Source: Dendrolimus kikuchii
Lineage: Eukaryota; Arthropoda; Insecta; Lepidoptera; Lasiocampidae
NCBI GenBank assembly: GCA_019925095.2
Contig: CM034411.1
Coordinates: forward strand, 15,128,001-15,192,000
Direction: 5' to 3'
DNA: 64,000 nucleotides
How positions within the stretch are numbered: the stretch's first letter is position 1; every line of letters starts with the position of its first letter. The position numbers and the translations under genes are program-made. Under the pieces are notes generated by a model. The model did no database searches, had not been told where the DNA came from, and saw only the letters and a list, made by a program, of their open reading frames with translations. Shown one piece after another: positions 1 through 10,350 of the stretch.

Positions 1-114
1 GGTTTTTGTGTGTTTGAGTGGGGGGTACCCGGATGGTTTAGATTCGCAATTAGAACCGGTAGGTGGCTCTGGGATCGGGTTTAAAGGCAGGACAACGTCT
101 GCCGGGGCCGTTAG
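1..114 (+). mobile_element. Hel-D Helitron 3' part, cut by window edge
   Basis: The sequence matches the 3' half of copies at 43976-44266 and, inverted, 49339-49883: the block GGTAGGTGGC, then the terminal stretch GACAACGTCTGCCGGGGCCG. The terminal CTAG is mutated to TTAG here. Non-autonomous; no coding. Confidence 0.7.
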
Positions 115-359
115 TATTAAAATAAAATAAAATTAGTTAAAACGCAGTTCAACTATCAATTGTTGATGGAATACTCGTATATACAATTTTGAGCAATATG
201 TGCGGTTTTTTTTTCACGATTCAGTATTCGGGCTTATACCGAGCAGCCGAATATACGTGGCATCTCTATAAAAAAACCTCAACTATTTACGAGTACGTAG
301 TCTAAAATAATTTAGTAAATACAATGGCTGTGAGAAAACGTTTAAAGTGATTATTATGA

Positions 360-612
360 ACTGGCTTCTGCCCGCGACTTCGTCGGCGTGGAAAAGTAAA
401 AAAAAAAAAGTAAGTTAAAAAAAACCCGATTTTGAAATATTCTTCATTGGTGCTCCGCTCCTATTGGACTTAGCGTGATGATATATAGCCTATAGCCTTC
501 CTCGATAAATGGGCTATCTAACACTGAAATAATTTTTCAAATCAGCCCAGTAGTTCCTGAGATTAGCGCGTGCAAACAAACGAACTCTTCAGCTTTATAT
601 ATTAGTACAAGA
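360..612 (-). mobile_element. Hel-C (Lep1-like) Helitron
   Basis: Read on the minus strand it runs from TCTTGTACTAATATATAAAG to GCGGGCAGAAGCCAG, the layout of Lepidoptera Lep1-type Helitrons (5' TC, 3' hairpin then CTRR). Other copies: 11887, 18992, 23224, 38157 and 54610. No Rep/helicase coding, so non-autonomous. Confidence 0.75.
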
Positions 613-748
613 TTTTTCTATTTCACTCTAATTACTACCGCAGCACCAGCCTCATTATGCACGTTTTGATGGACACTTTTTCACATACAGAGATGGTACT
701 CCTTAACATACCCTCCATAGTACTGTTTTAATAGCATTTGTTACTAAA

Positions 749-1074
749 GTTGGTCTGAAAGAGAGTGTCGGGGTGAAGGTAAGGAAAGTAATGCTCCGGT
801 GGTTCGGGCATATGGAAAGAATGACTAAACAGATATACAATGCAAAAGTGGATGGATGCAGAAGTCGTGGAAGGTCACGACACACCTTCCATGATCAAAT
901 TGATCGTGTACTAGCAGAAGGTGATGTCAGGAGCCTTAAGAACAGACGAGCGTGCATGACATGAGCAATGAATGTCAAAGAAGCAAGTGAGGTGTGTAAG
1001 AATGGGCCTAAATGGCGCTCTGTTGTTCGTGCCTACCCCGCAAGGGAACTGGCGTGAAGTTATGTATGTATGTA
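749..1074 (+). mobile_element. RTE-a retrotransposon 3' fragment
   Basis: The encoded C-terminal RT-ORF block includes MLRWFGHMERM and RHTFHDQID, as in the long copy at 59193-60007. The usual HDERM after ERM is deleted, and a TGA at 962-964 breaks the frame. It ends in a short 3' UTR and ATGT repeats. No clear target-site duplication (TSD) was found. Confidence 0.8.
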
Positions 1075-1284
1075 CAAATATATTTTTATCCCGGAAACTA
1101 TCCCATTTTTCGGGATAAAAAGTATCCTATGTTCATCCTCGGCATCAAATATATATGTTTAAATATAATCATATAACAACAGCAGTTAATATTTTCTAAA
1201 TCACTAGTTATGTGTTATTAACTATTTCCAGGTTGAATGGTATGGCACAACGGAGTTGCCTGCAGGTCATCAGTCTTCATCCCG

Positions 1285-1415
1285 AGCAGCCTTGTAGCCT
1301 TGGCGAACTCTGTGATTATAGAAGTATAATCTTCGATAACAGAACCTTAATAATGTTCAAACTTATAATTTAAATTAATTATTATGGTCGAATTTCGACC
1401 ACGGGCGACCACTAG
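1285..1415 (+). mobile_element. Hel-K Helitron 3' end
   Basis: Matches 23870-23993. It ends with the palindromic stem GGTCGAATTTCGACC, then a short spacer and CTAG followed by T, which is the classic Helitron terminus. The 5' end is not identified. Confidence 0.6.
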
Positions 1416-1795
1416 TCAGAATAAATTGTAGAAGTGTTTATTATATTTTAAAATAATGAAGGTACTTTTGTATTAGTGTCAACGCTGTATAAATACTGCA
1501 AGCCTACTGTAAAACACGGCATTCTTCATTCGGAAGTCGAACAAGTTCCACGTGTTTCGTATCCCGCACTAACAGTACGCTTTTATGGTTCTGCAACGTC
1601 TGTCTATCTTTATATTTGTTGTTTGTTGTATGTCTATCGATATTTCGGGTGTATCATTGCGAAAAATCATTTATTGTTTCATGGAAATGAAAAAGTCTCC
1701 AATCCAACCTAAAATTAAAAACTAGAACTAAATAAAAAAGGAGGGCATAATCCATAATATAAATAAGCCTAGCTTAAAAAAAAAACCTGTATCAA
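1416..1795. other. No recognised feature
   Basis: AT-rich sequence. The 78-codon frame at 1476-1712 has no recognisable motif and no second copy in the window. Confidence 0.5.
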
Positions 1796-1930
1796 GGCCC
1801 GTCCAGCCCCACCAGACCACTGTCGCTGGGCATTGTACCTAGAAGGCTGGCAGCATTGCCTCGCTGGATACAGAGGCTAATCCTTTGAGCGGGGTAAGCT
1901 CCAGCCTTCCGGTCTCTTGTTGTATCGACC
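1796..1930 (-). pseudogene. Nuclease-like mobile-element ORF, C-terminal scrap
   Basis: The minus strand encodes AQRISLCIQRGNAASLLGT followed by MPSDSGL. This matches the C-terminal block of the longer remnant at 20090-20595 and the one at 36828-37035. Only about 45 codons survive, but they are open in one frame. The element class is not established. Confidence 0.6.
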
Positions 1931-1956
1931 AGACGTTTTTTAATATTTTTTAGATT

Positions 1957-2236
1957 TTCTTGCGGCCGGGCGGCCTGTCGTAAGAGGCGACAAAATAACC
2001 CACAGCCAGGTGGTAGGGTATTTGCCCAACTGGATGGCTACCACCCCTGGTCTAGAGTATGCCGCTATAACAACCTTGAGTTGTGTTCCGGCATTAGTGA
2101 CCAGCTTCCAGTCTCCCTTAAGAGAGCAGCAGCGCATTTGTAGCACTTTTGGTGTTGCAAATGTCCATAGGCGATGGTAACTGCTTTCCATCAAGTGGGC
2201 CGTCTGCCTGTCTGCTGAACTCATGCAATAAAAAAA
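1957..2236 (+). mobile_element. SINE-B copy, near full length
   Basis: Starts at GCGGCCGGGCGGCCTGTCG, missing the first ~30 bp of fuller copies, and ends in CAATAAAAAAA. The tail (CATAGGCGATGGTAAC, then GGGCCGTCTGCCTG) is shared with LINE-H. The antisense open frame is chance. Confidence 0.8.
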
Positions 2237-2496
2237 TTTAAAAAATTATTACTTGGCTCCCATGGGCCCAAAGTCTCCACCCCAAACGGCTCAAATATGT
2301 AACCCGTTCCAAAGTCTACATTGACCGAAATAAAATGCAAATCAACACGAAACCGCAGGAAACGATTTTAATCAAACGTAACAATATATCTTTATTATCC
2401 AGATGACCTTAGACGAGTTGTCGAAGCTATTATTTGAATAAACGAAAACAGATATTATATTACGTGATATAGAAGTTCAAAAATCGCATAAAATTT
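2237..2496. other. No recognised feature
   Basis: Unassigned AT-rich sequence without a match elsewhere in the window. Confidence 0.45.
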
Positions 2497-2584
2497 CATA
2501 TAAATAATCGGCAGACAAACTCACACATTGTATATATATCGCCAAGCTAAGCTAGTTGAGCTTGTGTTATGGGTGATATACAAC
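2497..2584 (-). mobile_element. tSINE2, 3' part (split copy)
   Basis: Minus-strand 3' half of the SINE seen whole at 61005-61246. It continues at 3443 after a nested insertion. TGGGTGATATACAAC at 2570-2584 is the left TSD of that insertion. Confidence 0.75.
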
Positions 2585-3442
2585 CTTTGGCCAGGGGAAG
2601 TCCGTTTGAGGACTAAGCCGCGACAGGCACAGAAGCCTGGGGGGATGTTCGCGACCTGTGTGAGTGTGTGGGATTCGCCTGATCGGGGGTGGCACTAGCG
2701 TGCCCGGTCAGAACCGGTGCCACGCTATTGCCACTACCCAGTTAGGGATACCCACTAAAACCCCTGGGTGTTCCGTCCTGCGCCTTATGCCAGGGCTACG
2801 GGAAATGGGCTGCCCGACTCCGCAGTGCCCTGGCAGGCGTGAGCCCCCCTCACTGGGCCTCTTCCTATGCCAGTGGACGTGTCCCCGGCTACTTCTTGGT
2901 CTCGTTCGTGCGTGGGGCGGTCTGTAACGTGCCCCACGGGAAGAGAGATGAGCGCGCGCGGAACACTCGCGCTCTCATCTCGACGGCATGTGCGGGTGAG
3001 TGAGAACCGCTATACCCCTAGGGGCCCCACCCGCGCCGCCCACTTACGGTGGCCGAAGGTCTAGCTCGGACCTCCGGCGTCGGCGCGTCCTCCTTTGGCG
3101 GGAGCGGAGCAAAGACGTACGCTCACGCTCCCGCTCCGCCTCCTCCTTCGCAAACATGACGTGCTCGCAGAAGAAGGAGACGGCGTCCCATCCGGTGCGG
3201 CTCCCGACCATGGTGCGAACCACGGCCGGGAGCGGTCACTCACGCTCTTCCTGCCATAAGTGCGGGGAACATGGGAGGAGGGTGGGTGGTTTTAATGGAG
3301 TATTGAGTATTCGAGTCTCCACATATGCCGGCGATTGAGTCTGCTGGCTATTCGTGGCTTTACCTCTCATCGCTTTGGTCCAATCCGTAGCAATCCCGGT
3401 AGTGTGCGAAATGCATTCCCCCCGCCTCAAAAGAAAAAAAAA
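2585..3442 (+). mobile_element. GC-rich poly(A) retroelement inserted in tSINE2
   Basis: Bounded by a 15-bp direct repeat with one mismatch (TGGGTGATATACAAC at 2570-2584, TGGGTAATATACAAC at 3443-3457) and ending in poly(A), so it inserted by target-primed reverse transcription. It is much more GC-rich than its surroundings. The last ~205 bp match 25705-25910, including GTGCGAAATGCATT before the A tract. No RT domain is seen; overlapping frames at 2664-3338 look like composition artefacts. It may be a 5'UTR-3'UTR deletion derivative of a LINE, or an unrelated short retroelement. Confidence 0.7.
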
Positions 3443-3617
3443 TGGGTAATATACAACGGACCACTCTGGGTGGTCGATCCCAGACACCTAGACTTATAGT
3501 CAATAGTAGAAAGTTCGTTTCCGAAATTTACCAAGCCAGGAATCGAACCCGGAGCCTCTGCGTTCTAGCGAGTTTGACCGGCTAAGACTTAGCCCGCTCA
3601 ACCATAGAAGCCGTCAA
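3443..3617 (-). mobile_element. tSINE2, 5' part with tRNA-like head (split copy)
   Basis: Continuation of 2497-2584. The B box, GGTTCGATTCC on the minus strand, reads AGGAATCGAACCC here, and an A-box-like GGTTGAGCGGG lies near 3600. Confidence 0.8.
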
Positions 3618-3822
3618 AATAAATTTATTTTAATTAACAAAAACATCTTACAGGCCAAGTGCGTGTCAGTCTACGCAAATTAAAAGGTTCCGAAGATATT
3701 TTTCATTTGAATTTTGGAATAGGGTGAGGACAGAAATGTTACAATAAATTACAATATTTTTACATAAAAAAGGTGTTAAAATAACATTTTGTCATGTAAT
3801 TTTAAAAATATCACGAATTATT

Positions 3823-4130
3823 CGTGCGAGAACGGAGAAAGAATACAATTTCCTGCGGCCGGGCGGCCTGTCGTAAGAGGCGACTTAACAACCCACAGCC
3901 AGGTGGTAGGGCATTTGGCCGACAGGATGACTACCTCCACTGGTCTAGAGTATACCGCCATAACGACCTTGAGTTGTGCTTCGGCATTAGTGACCAGGTT
4001 CCAGTCTGCCTTAAGAGAGGAGCAGCGCATTTGTAGCAACTTTGGTTTTGCAAATGTCCATAGGCGATGGTAACCGCTTTCCATCAAGTTGACCGTCTGC
4101 TGATCTCTTGCAATAAAAAAAAAAAAAAAA
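3823..4130 (+). mobile_element. SINE-B copy
   Basis: Runs from GTGCGAGAACGGAGAAAG to a run of about 20 A after CAATAA. The distal part is slightly shortened around GACCGTCTGCTGATCTC. Frames at 3789-4174 on both strands are chance openings. Confidence 0.8.
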
Positions 4131-4256
4131 TTACCGCATGTCCTAAAACATAAACTAGACGACTTGACACTCATTGCCCTTTTCCTCTGATATTCCTTAT
4201 TAAATTACCGTTTACCCAATTTGTGGCAAAACACGATACACTCCAATCTAACTCGG

Positions 4257-4401
4257 GTTACGACGGTGCAACGTTACACCTGGGAGCAATTCGGCGCCAT
4301 TAAACAATTGCCCTGCGGAGTCACGGGTAAAGCATCCCGTGGGAGGGAAGGAAATAACGTCTGATGAGGTAAAATTCACGCAATTGTTGCGCCGTCGTAA
4401 C
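4257..4401. mobile_element. Short 145-bp TIR element (MITE-like)
   Basis: Terminal inverted repeats GTTACGACGGTGCAAC (4257-4272) and GTTGCGCCGTCGTAAC (4386-4401) match at 15 of 16. A smaller hairpin, CACGGGTAAAGCATCCCGTG, lies inside. No TSD is obvious, so it could be an imperfect palindrome and not a transposon. Confidence 0.5.
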
Positions 4402-4778
4402 AGATATGACTATTGCGCGGTGTGAGTTTCGTGTGAGATGTATTTATAACGGTACTGTAGGTAAATTAGCTTCGAGAAGTTTTTGCGTTTGTAGTAGTAT
4501 TTGTATTTCTAAGCTTGAAATTCAAAATTCCTTGTACAGTCAGCAAAAAGAGGTTCGTTACATTTTGAAGAAGAAAATATATTTACAATCAAAAGTCAAT
4601 GGTGAAAGTCAAATAAATAATTATTATTTACATTGCTAATTGTTGTGAGGTCTGTACTAATTGGTTTCAGTTTGATAATTAATTAATTCATTGATTTCAT
4701 TCGTGGTTCATACTTGTTATGTATTGTTTAGTGTTATTATTTGTTGCTAATTGTTGTTATTTGATATTAAAGCTATTT
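4402..4778. other. No recognised feature
   Basis: AT-rich sequence with no repeat match or convincing coding. Confidence 0.45.
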
Positions 4779-4789
4779 ATTAAAATGGT

Positions 4790-5273
4790 AAGGCTAAGGC
4801 CCAGCTCGCCATACACAACGCGGTGCTGGTACCTACGCTCACGTATGGAAGCGAGAGTTGGGTATGGAAGAGAGAGCATGAAATTAGAGTAAACGCGGTC
4901 GAGATGCGAGCACTGAGCAAAATCTGCGGAGTGACGCTCGCGGACCGCGTTCGTAATACCGAAGTAAGAGAGTGTCGGGGTGAAGGTAAGGAAAGAATGC
5001 ATGATGAAAGAATGACTAAACAGATATACAATGCAAAAGTGGATGGATGCAGAAGTCGTGGAAGGCCACGACACACCTTCCATGATCAAATTGATCGTGT
5101 ACTAGCGGAGGGTGATGTCAGGAGCCTTAAGAACAGACGAGTGTGCATGACAAAAGTTATGAATGTCAAAGAAGCAAGTGAGGTGTGTAAGAATGGGCCT
5201 AAATGGCGCTCTGTTGTTCGTGCCTACCCCGTAAGGGAACTGGCGTGAAGTTATGTATGTATGTATGTATGTA
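4790..5273 (+). mobile_element. RTE-a retrotransposon 3' fragment with 11-bp TSD
   Basis: Flanked by ATTAAAATGGT at 4779-4789 and 5274-5284. Encodes LVPTLTYGSESWVWKREHE and RGRPRHTFHDQID and ends in five ATGT units. About 25 codons around the GMLRWFGHVE block are deleted, so the 141-codon frame at 4823-5248 is a shortened reading. Dead copy. Confidence 0.9.
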
Positions 5274-5344
5274 ATTAAAATGGTTCCGATGTTGAAAGGT
5301 GGTTGAGGTAAGTCTTTGACTTTCCAAACTCAAAGACTGCACAT

Positions 5345-5474
5345 GGAGATAACCCATGTGTCAAATACCTGTCAAGCCGCCTTGGACAAGCGTCGCGGGT
5401 ATACTGTCCGTTCCCCTGTAATAGGAGGCCCGAGCCCAGCAGTAGGACGTTTATGGGCTCTTATTATTATTATT
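5345..5474 (+). mobile_element. tSINE1, 3' part
   Basis: Matches the 3' 130 bp of 31654-31951 (AAGCCGCCTTGGACAAGCG, then GGCCCGAGCCCAGCAGTAGG) and ends in TTATTATTATTA. The tRNA-like head is missing. Confidence 0.75.
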
Positions 5475-5509
5475 TTTATAACAAGTGGATCGTTTAATTT
5501 TATTCAGAA

Positions 5510-5690
5510 CTAGTGGACTCAGCGAACGTTATCCTGCCCTGAAATAATAAAAATCTACACCTCGATTGCAGCGCCAACAGGCGACAGGCGATTCACGGAC
5601 GCACCCAACCAAACCACTCAAACACACAAACAAAATTTATACAAAATGCGTCCAGCCATTTCTGAGCTTTAGCCAGACTAAGGAACTGTA
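5510..5690 (-). mobile_element. Hel-D-like Helitron 3' fragment
   Basis: Starts with CTAG (5510-5513) in inverted orientation, then CGAACGTTATCCTGCCCTG, the diverged complement of the Hel-D terminus, followed by CACTCAAACACACAAAC. Confidence 0.55.
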
Positions 5691-6471
5691 ATCGATTTTT
5701 AGTATAAGATTTTTCACTTTATAGTTCCAAAGTTAGAGAGTGGAGTATAATTTTTTAATAAATTAAGATTTAAACTAATACTAATATACACAATCAAGAC
5801 TCATTCTATTGTTTTCATAGTTCGTTTTTATACTAGCTGTATTGCAGTCCGTTTAGCAGTCCACAGCAGTCCAACGTAGGCAATACTGAACAAAATGCCT
5901 GCAACGCACGATCGTGAATGGGCCCCTTAAGAGCCATCGAAATTATCCTCACGCGACGATCCGCTGCAATGGCATAATCGTCAGTCTTTCCGCAACTCGC
6001 GTTGACAGTTGCATTGACATTAACCGGACAGCTCGCGTGCATTACGACTGTCAAGTTCGCAGCCTTCGTGACGCCGTGACGCAACAGTCATGTCTCAACC
6101 GCCCCAGTTTCCCTGTCAGCTCTTCCTGAATTGGCAACCTCAGATGAATTGCCGTAAAACGACATTTATATGTCATTAACTCGGCTCATTGAAGGTTGAC
6201 AGTTCACTGAAATTGACACATCCACCCGATGGTTGCGATAAGTTTCGAGGAAGCGAAAACTTGGTGTATCGATGGCGGGACTGTTTTAACGATTCCGTAG
6301 CCATTTTGGTAAAAACGGAACCATTATTATGTCTGTTTGTCTATGGATATCACAGATATTTTGCTCAGAGATTACTCGATCCGTATGGATAAAATCGGAG
6401 AGAAATAAATAAATTAACGCAAGGAAGAAAGTATTCTATAGGAGCCAGCAAGAACAAAAATAAAGTATAAC
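5691..6471. other. No recognised feature
   Basis: Less repetitive sequence. Small frames at 5833-6129 and 6189-6392 have no recognisable motif. GTAGCCATTTTGGTA with ACGGAACC near 6297-6321 recurs near 53865-53880, a short repeat scrap. Confidence 0.4.
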
Positions 6472-7019
6472 AAAACTACGTTTTAACGGTTCTAACCGCG
6501 GCGAAATAAAAAAAGACCCAAATTTCAATAGAGAAGATGGTTAGCAAGTACCACCTGATTGGGATCCGATCATCAAAACTATTAAGACCCAAGTCCAGCA
6601 TAAACCAACTGCCAGACCTCAAGACACTATGAGCTCTTTCTGCGTGCACCGGAACATAAACCAACTTGATTGATCTTTTTATTTTCACCTCCCACCCATT
6701 TTAATATTATATAAAATTATTAGAGCAAGGCATGTTTTGAAGAGTTTCTTACGCCGCTTCTCTTCAAGCCACAACATCTTACGAACCTGTGGTAAATTAG
6801 ATTAGGCTCCCATAGAGTAAATAATAACCATAAACAAAATGAAAAGTAAATAATTAAAATAAACAAGTTGGCGGTGGGCTAAATAAAACTTCAACAATAC
6901 TCATTGACACTTGACATCTTTGTCTTCCGTGATCACGGCTACTGAAAAGTGGCCGAAACGTCGGAATAAAAAAAGAAACAAATAAATTACCGCGCTCAGA
7001 ACCGTTAAAATGTAGTTTT
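6472..7019. mobile_element. 548-bp TIR element with hammerhead-like motif
   Basis: The 30-bp ends AAAACTACGTTTTAACGG... (6472-6501) and its inverted partner (6990-7019) match at 27 of 30. Near the right end, 6925-6966 holds TTCC, GTGATCA, a GGC/GCC stem, GAAACGTC and GGAA, laid out like a minimal hammerhead ribozyme as reported in Penelope-like retroelements. The core is imperfect. The minus frame at 6476-6688 is not recognised. It could be a non-autonomous Penelope derivative with inverted ends or a DNA MITE. Confidence 0.5.
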
Positions 7020-7226
7020 ATTATGTATACTAATCGCGAAAACTTAAGAGAATAGAAGTAGTCTATAGTTATATGCCTTTACAGAATTAAGTAATGAAAT
7101 TATGAAAACACTAAAAACTATTAGCAACAATTATATATAGTAAATTTGATTTGAGCGAGATTCGTTGACCAATTTTTGAAACATGAATACTTTTTTTACA
7201 AAACACTCTTCATATATTATAAAGTA

Positions 7227-7385
7227 CTAGCTGGGGCCGCGACTTCGTCCGCGTGGTTTTTTTTCGCAGTAGCCTAAGTTACTCCTTATAATATCATCTA
7301 TCTGCCAGTGAAAGTCCCGTCAAAATTGGTCCAGCCGCTTCATAGACTAGCCAGAACATACAGACAGACAAAATATTTAAAAATT
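7227..7385 (-). mobile_element. Hel-O Helitron fragment
   Basis: Begins CTAG (7227-7230), then GGGGCCGCGACTTCGTCCGC. The middle block CTATCTGCCAGTGAAAGTCC also occurs at 56142-56402 and, inverted, in 24922-25180. Confidence 0.65.
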
Positions 7386-7508
7386 ATTTTTTTGATATAA
7401 GTTCCTTATATACTTTACATGGAAGTTCCATATATACATCTACGGAAGCGTACATAGTCCGTGGCCTGCTACGCATTTGCCCAAATTAATTTTAGGGTTC
7501 TATAGCTA

Positions 7509-7732
7509 TGCAGAAGTCGTGGAAGGCCACGACACACCTTCCATGATCAAATTGATCGTGTACTAGCAGAAGGTGATGTCAGAAGCCTTAAGAACAGACG
7601 AGCTTGCATGACAAGAGTTATGAATGTCAAAGAGGCAAGTGAGGTGTGTAAGAATAAGCCTAAATGGCACTCTGTTGTTCGTGCCTACCCCGCAAGGCAA
7701 CTGGCGTGAAGTTATGTATGTATGTATGTATG
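7509..7732 (+). mobile_element. RTE-a retrotransposon 3' fragment with 8-bp TSD
   Basis: TATAGCTA flanks at 7501-7508 and 7733-7740. The insert encodes only the last ~65 codons of the ORF (RGRPRHTF to the AxELA end) and ends in ATGT repeats. Confidence 0.9.
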
Positions 7733-7837
7733 TATAGCTAAATAACAAAAAAACAATAGATGTTAATTAAAAAAAGAAAGACAGAAAAACTTTATTTGAA
7801 GATATAGCGACGCAATTGCATTCCTTATACATAGTCA

Positions 7838-7955
7838 GAGCATACTTTGAGAATTTGCACACCGCATTTTCAGCAAACAAGGTTTGCACTCAGCATATTG
7901 CTGTGCCGGAATTATATCCGACACAACGCTGATTTTCAGTGCCAACCTTCATTTT
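7838..7955 (+). repeat. Repeat J
   Basis: Shares CCGCATTTTCAGCAAACAAG and GTGCCGGAATTATATCCGAC with 12667-12775 and, inverted, 54888-55005. Unclassified, no coding. Confidence 0.6.
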
Positions 7956-8099
7956 GGCGTAAACGCAAACCGACCCAATTTTGTTAAACTAATTCTACTC
8001 GTGTGATATTTAATTAGTATAAATCAAATAAATAAATTTCAATAAAACCAACAATAGAATAATTTGTAACTTTAAATTAATCACCTTTACGGAATAGAT

Positions 8100-8600
8100 T
8101 TTTTTTTAATAAGATTCTCCTCCGCAAGTCGAACAGGATTTGTCCGGCCTTTTTTTTCTTATTTTTTGTTAGTTTATCTTTTCTATTTGCTGATATTTTC
8201 TTTTGTTTATTCTATGCATCCACTCTTTTATGCATTTTCTTTTATTATCTATTCTTTTTTCTTTTTTATTCTTTATTACTTATTTTTCAGATATCAATCT
8301 CTTACTTATTATTCAGAAACTATTTTTACAAAAGGTCCTTACTCTATTACATTTTTGTTTTTACTATTATGGTGTTACAATTTGCTTATTTTCTACTTAT
8401 CTATTTTATAAAATACATTTTGTTTTTTATTGTTTTTTGGTTTTTATCTTTTTTTGTTTATACATTAGTTTATATATACTATTCTATATATTTTATAATG
8501 TATACTTATTTATTTATTCTTATTCCTACGTATTACTTTTTTAACTATATTTAAACAATATTCTAGAAAATCTTCTATTTTATATTTCGACATAAGCTCT
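8100..8600. repeat. T-rich low-complexity tract
   Basis: The plus strand is extremely rich in T. Open frames at 8166-8554 translate to F/Y/L/I-rich strings that follow composition alone. I do not read them as membrane proteins. Confidence 0.6.
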
Positions 8601-9012
8601 GGTATGTTTTTATATGTAACTTCTCACGGAACACATTATTGTGCCTCCACTGCCATACTTGACCGATTTTTTAATCAAAATTCACTCCCCAACAGATTAC
8701 TATGAAGCGATGAAGTAGGTAATACATACTGAAGTGATTCTTATCATTATTAATGAAGGATGTGCGTTCAATTAAACACAATTGCACACTCGAGATGTAA
8801 AGTATAGACAATCATAATGGAGCATTTAGATCAAGACCGACCCAAGGTGCCACGCACCTTGTGCATCATGAATCAAAATACACAAGTGCTGTCAACGTAA
8901 AGTATAGATGTGCGCCGCGTTGAAAATAACACAATTACAGGCTTTCTTAAAGGTGCTATTACACAGGCAATTTTTTGAGCAATTATTGCTTGGCAACAGT
9001 AATGGGTCAATC
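8601..9012. other. No recognised feature
   Basis: Unassigned sequence between the T-rich tract and the first of two SINE-B copies. Confidence 0.4.
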
Positions 9013-9263
9013 TTTTTTTTATTTTTTTATTGCAGGAGTTGAGCAGACAGGCAGACGGCCCACTTGATGGAAAGTGGTTACCATCGCCTATGGACCTCGC
9101 TGCTGCTCTCTTAAGGGAGACTGGAACCTGGCCACTAATGCCGGAACACAACACAAGGTTGTTATGGCGGCATACTCTAGACCAGGGGTGGTCGCCATCC
9201 AGTCGAGCAAATACCTTATCACCTGGCTATGGGTTGTTTTGTCGACTCTTACGACAGGCCGCC
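9013..9263 (-). mobile_element. SINE-B copy, inverted
   Basis: The plus strand starts with poly(T), then ATTGCAGGAG and GGCAGACGGCCCACTTGATG. A stretch around the TGCAACACCAAAGG block is deleted, and it stops at GGCCGCC without the first ~45 bp of the element. Confidence 0.8.
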
Positions 9264-9351
9264 TTTTTTTTATTTTTTTTATAATAAATCGCTCGCAATT
9301 AGATTATGCTGTGTCCACATGGAACCTCTTTTATAATAAATATAACAATAC

Positions 9352-9658
9352 ATTACAGGAGTTCAGCAAACAGGCAGACGGCCCACTTGATGGAAAGTGG
9401 TTACCATCGCCTACGAACATTTGTAACACCAAAGGTGTTACAAATGCGCTGCTGCTCTCTTAAGGGAGACTGGAACCTGGTCACTAATGACGGAACACAA
9501 CTCAAAGAAAGTTGTTATGGCGGCATGCTCTAGACCAGGGGTGGTAGCCATCCAGTCGGGCAAATGCCCTACCACTTGGCTGTGGGTTGTTTAGTCGCCT
9601 CTTACGACAGGCCGCCCGGCCGCAGGAAATTGTATTCTTTCTCCGTTCCTGCACGGAT
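9352..9658 (-). mobile_element. SINE-B copy, inverted, nearly full length
   Basis: Ends with TTCTCCGTTCCTGCACGGA, the uniform 5' end of the family. It lacks the long poly(T), and a short direct repeat (AAAGGTGTTACAAATG region) is present at 9428-9450. Confidence 0.85.
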
Positions 9659-9749
9659 AAATCTGGAGAAATTGCAATAAAAATGTGGCAATTCCTTCGG
9701 GAATATTGCTACTAATTGCTCCATATAGTCCATATAAGAGCGAGAGAGA

Positions 9750-10350
9750 ATAATATGGCAGACGGGTTCACTTGATGGCAAGTGACATCTGCAACACTAA
9801 GGGAGCCGATGCGTTGCCTACCTGGTTGAGACTTTAAATGTCTGCTTACGCCCGTTTTGAAGAGCCTTATATTGTAGCGCTCTGGGAAAAATGGGAGGGA
9901 GCTCATTCCACAGTTTGCTCACGTATGGCATAAAGGAGCGAACGCCACGTACAGTGGATAACTTCCAGGTGTCAAGGAAGTGTGGATGAACTCCCAGTTG
10001 GCGGTGAGCAGTGCGGTGGTAAAATGGCGACGTAGGTACCAAACCAAACAGCTCCTCAGAACACTCCCAGAACGCTCTCAGAGCGCCAACGTCTCTTCTG
10101 AGACTTAAAGGTTCTAAACCATCTGATGTTCGAGGTCGTCGACAATTCGGACCGCTCGGCGCTGCAAGGAGTTAAATGAAAGCAGCTGGTACTGAGGTGC
10201 CCCAACCCAGAGATGGGAGTAGTACTCCACATGGGGACTGACTTGGGCCTTATATAATAAAAACCTATGTCCCGGTGTGAAGTACCACTTAGCCCTGTTG
10301 AGCACCCCAAGCTTTTTGGAAGCGATTTTCGCTTTGCTCTCCAAATGACA
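9750..10350 (-). pseudogene. LINE-H reverse transcriptase C-terminus, degenerate
   Basis: The minus strand encodes the post-palm region of a Jockey/CR1-type RT: KIASKKLGVLNRAKWYFTPG, LLYKAQVSPHVEYYSHLWVG and LQRRAVRIVDD. After a frame break it continues as LVPTSPFYHRTAHRQLGVHP and FMPYVSKLWNELP, ending before a LINE-H tail (near 9750-9830). A deletion near 10060 removes the FYRLYNG block of the sister copy at 62311. An in-frame stop lies upstream of 10344. No catalytic YxDD region is present. Confidence 0.8.

Noticed and set aside
1047..1074. Independent ATGT microsatellite loci
   Set aside because: Nearly every ATGT run sits at the 3' end of an RTE-a copy, so these are element tails.
2664..2927. 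Cys/Pro-rich 87-codon protein
   Set aside because: Composition-driven frame in a GC-rich retroelement, overlapped by other frames, without known domains.
3000..3338. Frame with CHKCGEHGRR resembling a zinc-knuckle Gag piece
   Set aside because: The stretch is within the untranslated 3' end shared with 25705-25910, where the frame is not kept. A lone CxxC is not a knuckle.
8166..8554. Long hydrophobic frames resembling a small membrane protein
   Set aside because: The tract is almost pure T-rich sequence, so F, Y, L and I codons appear in all frames. No start context, conservation signal or second copy.
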